Assembly: GCF_002080045.1 (NCBI RefSeq) | Contig: NZ_MUIN01000005.1 | Coordinates: 206,362-270,361, forward strand | DNA from: Pseudomonas sp. Bc-h | GTDB taxonomy: Bacteria > Pseudomonadota > Gammaproteobacteria > Pseudomonadales > Pseudomonadaceae | Direction of reading: 5' to 3' | DNA: 64,000 nt | Part shown: positions 42,069 through 51,513 of the stretch, in pieces | How the letters are laid out: each line of letters opens with the position of its first letter | How positions within the stretch are numbered: position 1 is the stretch's first letter | The notes under the pieces: generated by a model | Told to the model about the DNA's origin: nothing | The model's database searches: none | The model's input: only the letters and a program-made list of their open reading frames with translations | Position numbers and translations under genes: made by a program

Positions 42069-45000
42069 GCCGGAACAGGAAACGAGCGGCCAAGCTCAAG
42101 CTTGTTCCAGGCCCAAAGGCCTGCGCGACTGGCGACTGCTTTTGCCAGACCCTGCCCCCCCGCAACGAACGCTCGCACGCTATCCCCGCCGGACACGAGC
42201 CCTAGCACGCCAAACACAAAAAGCGGGAGCGCGGTTGCCCTGTCTCCCGCAGCGTAGGCATCGAACGCTTCAATGAAGGTGACTGTTGTAGAAAGCACCC
42301 CCCAAGCGAAACTGGCGACGGGAAATGGCAATAGCAAAATTGTGCCGGTCCAACGGATGATGCGCCATGCTAAAGCCCACCGTTTCTCAGCCACGCTCTC
42401 GATCTTGCTATCAGCATCAGCAATCATTCGCCCGATCATGTCGCCGTAGATTTGCTGCGCATCGATGATTCGTGCTTCCGGACGATTCACAATCCTGATG
42501 TCCCCCGGATCGGATTTCTTGCCTCGAAGCAAATCATCGTAGAAGGTACCCACCGAAGGCTGCCCTTTGTAAGCGACACGGTTATAGTAATAACTTCTCA
42601 TGGTGCCCGACGCCAGCAAGTCGGCATAGTCGGTCAATGGCCTGAAGCTGATACCGTCAGGGGAGTCAGGGGTGTAGAGCAGATTGTAATCGCGGTCGCT
42701 CGTGCTGAAATCCCGGAATATATAAACGCCTTCGATGATCCTGCCTGCAATCTTGAATGCAGAGACACAACTGGTCTCGTTGCTCTGCACGTCAGGGGCG
42801 GACTGATTGAGCCCGATAATGGTCTGTCGCACCCAGGAGTATTGAGGGTCGCTGAGGCTACCGTTCAGAAATGCTTTCAATGACCGGCGCATCATGTCGT
42901 ATTGCACACGCTTTGCCATAACGGCTCTTCGCCGATAGTAAACGGGGCTTTGACGCCCTAAAAACGCACTGGTGAGAAAGTCCATATAACCAGCGCCCAG
43001 GTCAGCGGTTTCGACTTGTTGACTCAGGAACCCGATGAAGCCTTCTGGGAGTTTTGTGACATCGAGGCCGGTCGAGGAATACAGGTGAATCTGTGGACGG
43101 TACTTCAGAATGTCTTCACTGCCGAACATCATCAGGTCGGTCACATTCTGCAGTTCAGTATAAGCACTGAAGTCTGGACTCTCCTGATAAGGAAGACCTA
43201 GACCCACGTACAGCGTATCCGGATCAATGACGCGTTTATAACCCTGTCGACTCAGAAATTGATTGAGAATTCTGGAGGTTTGGCTGTGTACGTAGTCTCT
43301 GAGAGAAGTAAGACCGGGGCTGAGCCTGACGAATTCGGCATTGAGTGCCTCCATCCGCGCCTCCATCAACGCCAAGATCGACAGATTCGCAAACGACGTT
43401 TGATGAATTTTGGCTGGCAACGCTTGCTTTAGTGCATCGACCGTTCGCAGTGCCTTGGCGCTGACCAGTTGGGACAAGTCACGTTCGTAATCACCCCCGG
43501 TACAACGCATGAGGACACAACTGTCCGGCCCCCAAAGAACAGGCTTCAACAAGACATTACTGATGAACGCGTTACTGGCGCCCTCGCCAGGCCCGGCTAG
43601 TTGTTCATGCACATAGGCACAACCGGATTCCGTCGTCAGCCATCCTCCAACACCGAAACACAGTTGGCGCCAGGAGGAGAATTCGAAAAAATCCTGGCCA
43701 TTCGAAGCGCCGGGCGCATAAAGCACATAGTGCTCGTCGCTATCGGTTTTTCTTCAAAGACGATCAGGTCCTTGAAACGGGCACCGGTCTCGGCCAGATG
43801 CAAACTGCCCATGTTGTACTGAACGCCCGCTGTGCTTGCGTCAGCGCGAATCATATGAATTAGATCACGACTGCGATCTTGCCTTATGTGCCCTTGCATC
43901 AACGCCGCCCATGCTCCCAGCGCGATAGCACTGTCGCGGTGATGGGTCATCGCACGTAAGGTTTCTTCGTTCGTATAGCGTTCTCGCAGCAATGCCTCAT
44001 AGCGCTGGGGCAAGTTCAGTTCGTCAATCATTGCTCTCACAAAACTATCGGAGAACTCAGCATGGAGATGGACAGGCGCAGGGGAGACTTCCATCGTTCC
44101 ATCGATGGCTGGAATGCCCTTAACTGCGTACTCCAGCAGCGATTTGCGATAGGTCATGTCCAACATCTCACCATCGTCCAACTCCATGCTGTCTCTCAAA
44201 GTGAGTTGAACGTCATTCGGATCGATGAAGCAGCCAAAGTGGCGGTGGATGTAGCCGGTGATTTCGTCATGGGCGAAGACGTTGATGGACTCAACACCTT
44301 TGAGCAAGCCGTCGACTGTGTTCTTTCGCTCCTGATGAGCCTTCTCAAGCGCCATCAGGTAATCCTTTTTCTCTTGGTCTGCGTACCGGCGCCAGTGCGG
44401 TTGTACAAGTTCTTCCATTTCCTGCGTCAGTGCATTGAAACGGCGCCCCATGGCGTCATCCACATGAGCGCAGACCTGCACCCGGTCAAGATCGGCATGA
44501 AAGGCGGCCGCGACCGACTCCTTGCGACGCAACAGAAACTGGAAATCTTCCATCTGTTTGTGCTGCACGGCCTGGACGTGCAAGTTCAGAAGCGGATCGT
44601 CCGTGGCTTCGAACTGCCAGGCGTCTGGAGTAATGGTTTCTCCGCCAGTTAACCGGGCCTGGTCTTCCAACAACATAAGGTCTCTCAGGCAGTGCTCGCA
44701 GTCTGGTTTGCTAATGCGCATGCTCAACGCTTCGCGCAACTCGTCCATAGACTCGAAACGCTCGATCCCCGCGCTGGGCATGACCAGAAACACGCCCCCC
44801 GACAAACCCGTCGGGTTGTGCACAGGCTCACTGACCACATATACCGACGGCATCATGATCAGTGTTCCGTCAGTCGCAACGCCGCTTAAAGCAAATACGC
44901 CCTCAGTCGACTCACCGGACACTGCGCTATTCAAACGATCCTGTTCGGCAGAAGACAACCTCTGAGCATATCCACACAACGTGATTTCACTCATCAATGC

Positions 45001-45537
45001 ACTGCGCTTTTGCTCGATCAAAATCTGCTCAGTGCTTGCGAAACGCTCAGGGTCGCCGGGATGATCAACCTTCGTAGACCAAAGTTTTGTGAGGTCCGTG
45101 CGGTATGAACTGACCAGTCTCTTCGCCACCCACTCTACGGTTTCCAGTAGTTCCTGGTTTTGAACGGCCGTCACGGCATGCGCGGGATCAAGCGAATCGA
45201 TACGGGTATAAAAAGCACCCTCTCTGAACTCGGCCAGAGAAGTGTGAGGACGGACGAGCTCAATCAGTAAATCGGTCATCGAGATCGAAGAAAACGAGCT
45301 GTTCATCAAGCGGCGATTAAAGAAGATCGCATCGGGGTTGAAAATCGCCAGTCCAGTCCGTCGCCCGATATTTTCCAGACGAGGCCTGAGCATGAGGGTG
45401 GCCTTTTCACGAAATGACTGATTTTGCGTCAGGATATGCTGGCAACCGGCACTGGCCTCGGTAATGGCTGCCATATGCAGGGTGATCTGTTCGAAGGTCT
45501 CGGATGCAACGGGGGAGGCAACAGATAAATCGTTCAT
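42065..45537 (-). pseudogene. Frameshifted DUF6543/dermonecrotic-toxin-like protein
   Basis: Two overlapping frames, 45537-43636 (633 residues) and 43726-42065 (553 residues), together make one protein of about 1,157 residues. The first ends in low-sense sequence after VFEEKP. In the other frame the same DNA reads KTDSDEHYVLYAPGASNGQDFFEF, which continues naturally, so one base is missing in the A5 run (T5 on the plus strand at 43747-43751). The N-terminal part has FNPDAIFFNRR and a large helical region. The C-terminal part ends in hydrophobic helices (about the last 110 residues). The layout fits large pseudomonad proteins with a DUF6543 or dermonecrotic toxin domain. RBS TTGGAG precedes the start. 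Sequencing error is possible. Confidence 0.7.
43747..43751 (-). other. Single-base frameshift site in the toxin-like gene
   Basis: The plus-strand T5 run (A5 in the coding strand, GAAGAAAAACCG). Six A would restore the frame as GAA GAA AAA ACC GAT. A -1 ribosomal slip on the AAA Lys codon would give the same product, so programmed slippage cannot be excluded. Confidence 0.7.
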
Positions 45538-46187
45538 GGGTACAGCTCCAAGGTAACTCGCTCGCCCCCTTCCAGCGTCCAGCCAGTAGGTCGTTCAGAC
45601 AAGCGACAAAAAATCGAGTCGCTATAAAACCCGCTCTAGCGTCCGACGTTGCGATAAATATGTATTAAATGCCAAGCGGGGTGCGACGCTACCTGTAGGA
45701 AGCGATCGCTGGTCAGCTCGGAACTTATTCGACATTGTTGCCGCCCGGGTAAAACTGCATGTCGCAAACCGCTATGTTTACCCTCCGCTCAAAGCCCTAC
45801 CATTGACTCACTTCGCGGCCGCCCTCGCCGCGAACTGGAAGTTCGTTTTCTTTCGTCTGGTCATGAACATGTGCCAGGCCTCTGAACGATCTCCCCGGAC
45901 GTAGATTTTCAAGCTCCTGGATCTGACGTCTTGTTTAGCCGCTGCCGCTGCAGCGGCTTTTTTTTTGGATTATCTGGATCGAGTAAATGATGGCGCGGTG
46001 ATACCGAGCAGGCGTTGTCGTCGTTTTACATGGCTTCGGGACTTTCTCAGAAACGTCCCACGTGGTTTCGAGCCAGGATCCTACGGACTCTTATACACTC
46101 ATATGTTTAAACGTTAGTCATCGAAGCGAAACGGAGTTTGAATTCCACGCGACGATAAACAACAAAAATGACTAACGGAGTTTCATC
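45538..46187. other. 650-base intergenic region with an orphan terminator
   Basis: The left end holds the likely promoter of the toxin-like gene. The middle (about 45,780-45,966) ends in a strong plus-strand terminator with no open frame before it, consistent with a small RNA. The right part (46,080-46,187) is AT-rich and probably holds the promoter of the secreted protein at 46188. No open frame of note is present. Confidence 0.5.
45937..45966 (+). terminator. Orphan rho-independent terminator
   Basis: Arms AGCCGCTGC and GCAGCGGCT around a CGCT loop, followed by nine T. No plus-strand gene lies within 1.6 kb upstream except the convergent SirB1 gene about 3.9 kb away, so it most likely ends a short non-coding transcript. 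Confidence 0.85.
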
Positions 46188-46586
46188 ATGGACAAGAAGA
46201 AAATCGTGGCACTTATGCTGGCAATCAGTTTGGGGTCATTGGTGGGCAGCGTTGCAGCCGAGCCTGTGGCAAATAAACTGAATTTCTGTGCCAAACGCTC
46301 GGGGTCGATTTCGTCCGGTACAGTGGCCGCAGGGCAACAAGGCGTGATTTACGGACCATACACTGTCACCTGCGGGACGACCTCACATCATTTCAATGTC
46401 AGAGGCGCATCAGGGCAGCTTCCGGTGATCGTCCAGCGCCTTCAAGGTGGAAGTTGGGCCTCAGTGACATCGCCTACCTATGATCCTTCCGGGCGTTTCG
46501 GCGCAGGCACGTTCAGGCTGTTGCTCGATAATATGCATGGCCGCAACTCTGTCAGCTATACCGGCGGTTTCACCGTGCCGATGTAA
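46188..46586 (+). CDS. Small secreted protein of unknown function
   Basis: 132 residues. A clear signal peptide (KKKIVALMLAISLGSLVGSVAA, cleavage near residue 23-24) leads to a mature domain of about 108 residues with two Cys (about 34 and 62), which could form a disulfide. The mature part is Gly/Ser-rich and beta-like (SGQLPVIVQRLQGGSWASV, TFRLLLDN). ACGGAG precedes the start. I do not recognise the family. It sits next to the toxin-like pseudogene and an unknown small gene, in an accessory block. Confidence 0.8.
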   Translation: MDKKKIVALMLAISLGSLVGSVAAEPVANKLNFCAKRSGSISSGTVAAGQQGVIYGPYTVTCGTTSHHFNVRGASGQLPVIVQRLQGGSWASVTSPTYDPSGRFGAGTFRLLLDNMHGRNSVSYTGGFTVPM

Positions 46587-46593
46587 CGTAACC

Positions 46594-46623
46594 GGCCTGG
46601 GTACTGCGTAAGCAGCCCAGGCC
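46594..46623. terminator. Hairpin between two convergent genes
   Basis: GGCCTGGG pairs with CCCAGGCC, with an inner CTGC-GTAA-GCAG stem. No T run follows on either strand, but its position 7 bases after one stop and 14 bases before the other fits a shared, bidirectional end signal. Confidence 0.5.
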
Positions 46624-46637
46624 ACCCAGCAATTGCA

Positions 46638-47162
46638 TTAGATCCGAATATTCACCAGTGACCTTTCGCGAGGAGCCTTGGCATGTTCTTCCAGAGCAAT
46701 CATTACAGATATAGAAGTTTTCAACTCTACAAGGGCGCCTTTTGCAAAGTCATTACCCTCTGCGATTACATCTCGGAGCACACCGAGTTGTTTGTCGAAA
46801 AACGCATAAGCATCGACCTGTCGGTCCATGTTTATCTGTCGACCTTGAGCATCAAATTGAGCATCGATTCCAGCAATGACGCCAACAAGATCACCATCAA
46901 TTATTCCCTTATCAGCCAGTATCATAGCGATGTCTCGCAGCTCAATGATGCTGGTCCTCCTAGGATCAAACCCCACAAGACTGATGTTCAATCCCTCCAG
47001 CTTTTTAACATTCGGAATATCCTTGTCCGCCCAGTACTGCCGAACCTTTTGCTTCACTGCTTCTTCATTCGGACTGAGCCCTGATTTGACATTGAATCGT
47101 TTGTCGGGCACCGGGGCGTACACCCTCAAACGCTGCTGAACTTTGCTCAAATTCCCGATCAT
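46638..47162 (-). CDS. Unknown soluble protein, AT-rich
   Basis: 174 residues from the ATG at 47162, which has a strong GGAGGATTT site; an ATG at 47180 lacks one. It has no signal peptide or membrane segment. The middle is hydrophobic and alpha/beta-like (LNISLVGFDPRRTSII, DIAMILADKGIIDGDLVGVI), and the sequence is rich in Asp, Ile and Val. Resemblance to flagellar hook-associated or Rhs-linked small proteins cannot be judged. Lower GC than its neighbours suggests acquisition. Function unknown. Confidence 0.7.
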   Translation of the reverse strand: MIGNLSKVQQRLRVYAPVPDKRFNVKSGLSPNEEAVKQKVRQYWADKDIPNVKKLEGLNISLVGFDPRRTSIIELRDIAMILADKGIIDGDLVGVIAGIDAQFDAQGRQINMDRQVDAYAFFDKQLGVLRDVIAEGNDFAKGALVELKTSISVMIALEEHAKAPRERSLVNIRI

Positions 47163-47349
47163 AAATCCTCCGAAGATCAAATTGACCTTCAGGGACTGTC
47201 GGGAGACCAGACGCTTAATTGAGGCAAAAACAGCGAAGACGGAATCATTGCCTTACTTAAAGAACAATCCCACATCAAGCCAGATAAACTTCCTACAAAA
47301 ATGGCCAATACGCTCACTCGCATCGGCCGCTCTCAACCGCGGATTGAGC

Positions 47350-48261
47350 TCAGCCCGCGAACTTCTGCAAATTCGCCATCATTTCTTTCAGCGCTTCAAC
47401 GTTGTCCGCTGGGTGTGCCGCACCGTCAAAGTCGCCAATGCTGCCCCACTGGGCTGCGACATCCTCAGGCGTAAAACCTTCACGAGGGTCGAAACCGGCA
47501 CCCAGGCTTCGCTCCCAGCGCACTTTCCCGATCCAGCCGCCGCCGACCTCAAAGAGCCCGGAGGTGTCCTGGCACTGTTCGCTGCCCAGATACACCACCA
47601 ATGGGCTGACCAGTTCAGGTTTGAGCAGCTCGAAGACGCTGGCGGGGATCAGGCCTTCGGTCATGCGCGTGCCACCCGTAGGCGCGATGGCGTTGACCAG
47701 AATGTTGTTCTTGCGGCCTTCCAATGCCAGCGTGCGGGTCAAACCGTAGAGACCCAGTTTGGCCATGCCGTAGTTGGACTGCCCGAAGTTGCCGTAAATG
47801 CCCGACGTCGACGACGTGAAGATCACCCGGCCGTAATTCTGTTCACGCAAGTGCGGCCAGGCGGCGTGAGTGACTTTGTAGGCGCCTTCGACATGGACGC
47901 GATACACCAGATCCCAGTCGGCATCCTCCATCTTGGCGAAACTCTTGTCGCGCAAGATCCCGGCATTGTTGACCACAACGTCGATTCGCCCAAACGCATC
48001 AAGCGCATTCTGTACGATCTTGTCGCCATCGGTGACCGAGTCATGGTTGGCCACGGCCTGGCCGCCCAACTCGCGGATTTGCGCCACAACGCGGTCGGCA
48101 GCAGAAGCGTTGGCACCCTCGCCGTGGGCCGAACCGCCCAGGTCATTGACCACCACGCGCGCGCCATGGCGGGCGAACAGCAAGGCGTGCGCTCGCCCCA
48201 GTCCGCCCCCAGCGCCAGTGACGATCACCACTTTGTCTTCGAAACGTACCGGCTCACTCAT
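47350..48261 (-). CDS. SDR-family dehydrogenase, multifunctional-enzyme type
   Basis: 303 residues from the ATG at 48261 (MSEPVRFEDK), with GAGGGGAAG upstream. The cofactor motif TGAGGGLGRAHALLFA, then NDLGG, NNAGILRD, the Ser of STSG and YGMAK give the hydroxyacyl-CoA dehydrogenase type found in peroxisomal MFE-2. It probably oxidises a 3-hydroxyacyl-CoA with NAD(+). It lies downstream of a hydrolase and a class II aldolase on the same strand, with 125 bases between it and the hydrolase. Confidence 0.9.
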   Translation of the reverse strand: MSEPVRFEDKVVIVTGAGGGLGRAHALLFARHGARVVVNDLGGSAHGEGANASAADRVVAQIRELGGQAVANHDSVTDGDKIVQNALDAFGRIDVVVNNAGILRDKSFAKMEDADWDLVYRVHVEGAYKVTHAAWPHLREQNYGRVIFTSSTSGIYGNFGQSNYGMAKLGLYGLTRTLALEGRKNNILVNAIAPTGGTRMTEGLIPASVFELLKPELVSPLVVYLGSEQCQDTSGLFEVGGGWIGKVRWERSLGAGFDPREGFTPEDVAAQWGSIGDFDGAAHPADNVEALKEMMANLQKFAG

Positions 48262-48386
48262 GTCGCTTCCCCTCAATGATGGCGCTCGTTCTTGCAGCCC
48301 GGAATCCGGGAGACTCTGGCTCGGCAGAGGGATCAAGAACGCGCTGAACAGTCATCGAGTGTCAACCAGTCATCGACTGGTCACAA

Positions 48387-49361
48387 TCAACACGAGGCAC
48401 TCTGAATAGTGCTTGATAACGCAAAGGGATGATTGGTGGCGGGATCGTTCTGAGTGACCCGCGCAACAGCGATCGCCGGGCGAAACCCGGTGACGGCCGC
48501 GCGGAATTCTTCATAGAACCGCAAGACCAGCGCTGGGGCCTCGGTCTGCGGGTAACGGCCGACGGTTGGGATCAATACTGTGTCGGGATTGGGCACCAGT
48601 TCGCGATAGCGCTCGACCATATGTCTGCCGGAAACCGGGTCTGCGGCGCCGTTAATGAAACGCATCGGCACCCGGCCCTGCTGCATCGCGTGCACCCAAC
48701 GCTCACGCTGAACGATGCGTTCCGGAATATAGCTGATCAAGCGATAAAGAATGTGATGACCACGATTGGCAGCGATCAGACTCCAGAAATCGTCCAGTTC
48801 ACTTTCGCTGGGGCGGGTATCGGGTCCGAAAATCCGGCTGAAATCCCGGTCGAGGCTGTCACGATCGAACATTCGCCCAATCAACCGGCCCAGAGGACTG
48901 AGCAGTAGCTTCTGCACCAGCAAAGGGCGATGCGCCTCGGGGAACAGCCCGCCGTTGAGAAACGCGCAGCTTGCCATGTCGAAACTGCCTTCGCCGTCGC
49001 GCGCCAACAGCTCCTGTGCAACGCTATCGCCGTAATCATGGGCCAGCACATGCACAGGCTGTTGGATTTCCAGGTGGTCGAGCAATGCCTGCTGCAAGTC
49101 GGCCTGCTCTAAAAGACTGTAACGGTGATCACGGGGCTTATCGGAATCGCCGAAGCCGAGCATGTCGCACGCGATCACCCGGTATTGCCGCGATAACGGC
49201 TGCCATAAGTAGTGCCAATCCCAACTGGCGGTAGGAAAACCATGCAGCAACAACAAGGGCTCTCCCTGACCCGCGACCCAGTAGCGGATGTTGTGCCCAC
49301 GAAACACGAAATCGTGTCCGCGGGTACGCCACACGCTCAGAGGGATTTCAGCGAGCCTCAT
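48387..49361 (-). CDS. Alpha/beta hydrolase with Asp nucleophile
   Basis: 324 residues. The motifs are LLLHGFPTASWDW (oxyanion), the nucleophile elbow AHDYGDS (Asp) and FINGAADPVSGRH (late acid region). An Asp nucleophile and the HGFPT pattern are typical of epoxide hydrolases and haloacetate or haloalkane dehalogenases. The start overlaps the stop of the class II aldolase gene by one base, so they are co-translated. Similar pseudomonad genes are labelled epoxide hydrolase or haloalkane dehalogenase-like; substrate unknown. Confidence 0.85.
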   Translation of the reverse strand: MRLAEIPLSVWRTRGHDFVFRGHNIRYWVAGQGEPLLLLHGFPTASWDWHYLWQPLSRQYRVIACDMLGFGDSDKPRDHRYSLLEQADLQQALLDHLEIQQPVHVLAHDYGDSVAQELLARDGEGSFDMASCAFLNGGLFPEAHRPLLVQKLLLSPLGRLIGRMFDRDSLDRDFSRIFGPDTRPSESELDDFWSLIAANRGHHILYRLISYIPERIVQRERWVHAMQQGRVPMRFINGAADPVSGRHMVERYRELVPNPDTVLIPTVGRYPQTEAPALVLRFYEEFRAAVTGFRPAIAVARVTQNDPATNHPFALSSTIQSASC

Positions 49362-50161
49362 TACTGCGCGTACCCCGGCGAGAACTGATCGAGTTTGCGC
49401 AACAGCGCAGGCCAGGCCAATTGCCCTCCCATGCCTTCAGCGCTGCGCGTGACACCGGCAATCATCGCCTTGGCGCCTGCCAGAATCTGCCCGTCGATGG
49501 GAATCAGTTCAGCCCCGCCGCCTTGCGCCAGCACCTGGATTTCGCACGCGCGCTGGAAGGTGAACATCATCAGGAAGGTGTCGGCGATACTCGAGCCGCA
49601 GGTCAGCAGGCCGTGGTTGTTGAGCATCAGGAAATTGCAATTGCCCAGATCCGCCTGCAACCGCGCCTTTTCCTCATGGTTGAGTGCCACCCCTTCGTAA
49701 GCGTGACAGGCGAGGCTCGCCAGCACGAACAAAGACTGCTGACTGATCGGCAGTACGCCCTGCTTCTGCGCCGAGACCGCAACGCCCGCTGCGGTGTGCG
49801 TGTGCATGACACACATCACATCGTGGCGCACCTCGTGCACCGCGCTGTGGATCGTGTAGCCAGCGGGGTTGATGTCGTAAGGGCTGTCCATGAGCTTCTT
49901 GCCGGACTGATCGACCTTGACCAGGCTCGATGCAGTGATCTCGTGAAACATCAGGCCATAAGGGTTAATCAGGAAGTCTTCGGTGCCCGGTACCTTGGCC
50001 GAAATATGCGTGAAAATCAGGTCATCCCAGCCGTGCATGGCGACCAGGCGATAGCAGGCGGCAAGATCGACCCGCGCCTGCCATTCGGCGGCGCTGACAT
50101 GATCCTTCACGGTGGAATTGATATGGCTGACGGTATCAGTGACAACCTGTGCGACTTTCAC
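49361..50161 (-). CDS. Class II aldolase/adducin-family protein
   Basis: 266 residues. Metal ligands appear as HTHTAAGVAV (two His, about 118-120) and NNHGLLT (about 180-186), with an upstream TFTH-like HISAK stretch (about 50-55). Family members bind a divalent metal and cleave or rearrange sugar phosphates or hydroxy-acids. It heads a likely operon with the Asp-nucleophile hydrolase and perhaps the SDR. No sugar-specific neighbours are present, so the substrate remains open. Confidence 0.88.
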   Translation of the reverse strand: MKVAQVVTDTVSHINSTVKDHVSAAEWQARVDLAACYRLVAMHGWDDLIFTHISAKVPGTEDFLINPYGLMFHEITASSLVKVDQSGKKLMDSPYDINPAGYTIHSAVHEVRHDVMCVMHTHTAAGVAVSAQKQGVLPISQQSLFVLASLACHAYEGVALNHEEKARLQADLGNCNFLMLNNHGLLTCGSSIADTFLMMFTFQRACEIQVLAQGGGAELIPIDGQILAGAKAMIAGVTRSAEGMGGQLAWPALLRKLDQFSPGYAQ

Positions 50162-50299
50162 GATCGGCTTTCCTCGGCGGTTATTCTGCTCTAATGGATC
50201 AGCAGTCTAGTCACCGGCCGAGGAAGCGGTACTTGCCTTCGCAGCCACCTTAATGGCCCGGCGAGTCAGCACCTGTCCCAGTGCTCTGGATCGGTCTTC

Positions 50300-50986
50300 T
50301 CAGAGCATCCAGACCAATAAGGGCGCAGCAAAAAGGTTGAGCAATCCAGTGAGTACCATGACCAACCCGGCCACCGAACCCTCTTCGCCGCCCACCTCCC
50401 GCGCACGACTCACACCGGCCCCATGAGCACCGACGCCAAACAGTGCGCCACGGGCCAGTGCCGTGCGCAAAGGCAGCCACTTGAGCAAAACGCCACCGAG
50501 CGCCGCACCGAATACGCCAGTGCACATCACGAACACCGCGGTGAGTTCCGGCACCCCACCGAGGTCGTGCGCCAACGGCATGGCGAACGGCGTAGTGATC
50601 GAGCGCGGCACCAGTGACATCGCCACCGAACTGTCCAGCGCAAGTAACCTGGATAGCCCGAATGAACTGGCAATAGAGGCGGCACTGCCGGCCAGCATGC
50701 CGATTAATAACGCGGGCCAGTGACGCGCGAGCAATGCGCGCTGCTGCCAGATGGGAATGGCGAACGCCACGGTGACCGGACCCAACACCAGCATCAACCA
50801 ATGGGTATTGGTGGAATATTCGGCATAGGCGGTATGCATGGGTACGGCGATGGCCAGCAGAACAGTCGGTACCAGAATCAACGGCGACAACAGATACTGC
50901 CCCGTTCGACGGTACAGCCAGCGGCTGGTGACATAGGCCGAGACGGTCATCAGCAGCCAGAAGATCGGCATCGGCTCCAGTTTCAT
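50300..50986 (-). CDS. LrgB/CidB-family membrane protein
   Basis: 228 residues with about six or seven membrane helices and the LrgB pattern SVAMSLVPRSITTPFAM (about 105-121). Family members work with LrgA/CidA in murein hydrolase control, programmed lysis or small-acid transport. The start overlaps the LrgA gene by 4 bases. A divergent LysR gene follows LrgA, as in CidR-type systems. Confidence 0.9.
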   Translation of the reverse strand: MKLEPMPIFWLLMTVSAYVTSRWLYRRTGQYLLSPLILVPTVLLAIAVPMHTAYAEYSTNTHWLMLVLGPVTVAFAIPIWQQRALLARHWPALLIGMLAGSAASIASSFGLSRLLALDSSVAMSLVPRSITTPFAMPLAHDLGGVPELTAVFVMCTGVFGAALGGVLLKWLPLRTALARGALFGVGAHGAGVSRAREVGGEEGSVAGLVMVLTGLLNLFAAPLLVWML

Positions 50987-51372
50987 GCCCTGCCGTCCTG
51001 AGAACGATCTTTCAGGCGGCAGACCATCTCCACCGTAAACGCTGTGACCAACATGACCATCAAGGTGCTGCAGCCGATCACCAGCATGATCCGCCAGCCC
51101 TCGTTCCGAACCAGCGTGCCGTAGTCCAGCAAGCTCATGAGAGGCGGAATGAAGAACAGCAGCATCTCAGCCAGCAACAGACCAGCGCCGGTTTGCAACG
51201 TGGCAGGTTTCACAAGGCCGGTAGCGAAGGTCAGCAGCAATAGCGCAAGGCCGATCACCCCGCCGGGAATCGGCAGGTTGAGCCACAGCGATATCTCGCA
51301 ACCGACTTGATATATCGCGAGCAGAACCAACAGTTCTACCACCAGCCGCGCGAGACGAGACAAACGTTTCAT
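50983..51372 (-). CDS. LrgA/CidA-family membrane protein (holin-like)
   Basis: 129 residues with four membrane helices and the LrgA pattern NLPIPGGVIGLALLLL (about 32-47). The family is described as holin-like or as a pyruvate/small-acid channel with LrgB. It is the first gene of a two-gene operon, divergent from a LysR regulator; the shared promoter is within 51373-51513. Confidence 0.9.
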   Translation of the reverse strand: MKRLSRLARLVVELLVLLAIYQVGCEISLWLNLPIPGGVIGLALLLLTFATGLVKPATLQTGAGLLLAEMLLFFIPPLMSLLDYGTLVRNEGWRIMLVIGCSTLMVMLVTAFTVEMVCRLKDRSQDGRA

Positions 51373-51513
51373 GATCTTTGAGCCCTCAGAGGGCCTCAGT
51401 TTATCGACTCACCCTTTATCCCAAAAACGAATTGTTCGACTCGTGAATATTCCAATACGGAATTCCTCAAGGCACACTATCGCCACTTCTTATACAACCT
51501 GGCTTTGCCCGTT

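Noticed and set aside
47143..48279. 378-residue plus-strand open frame over the SDR gene
   Set aside because: Covers an intergenic stretch and the complement of a clear SDR; no family pattern.
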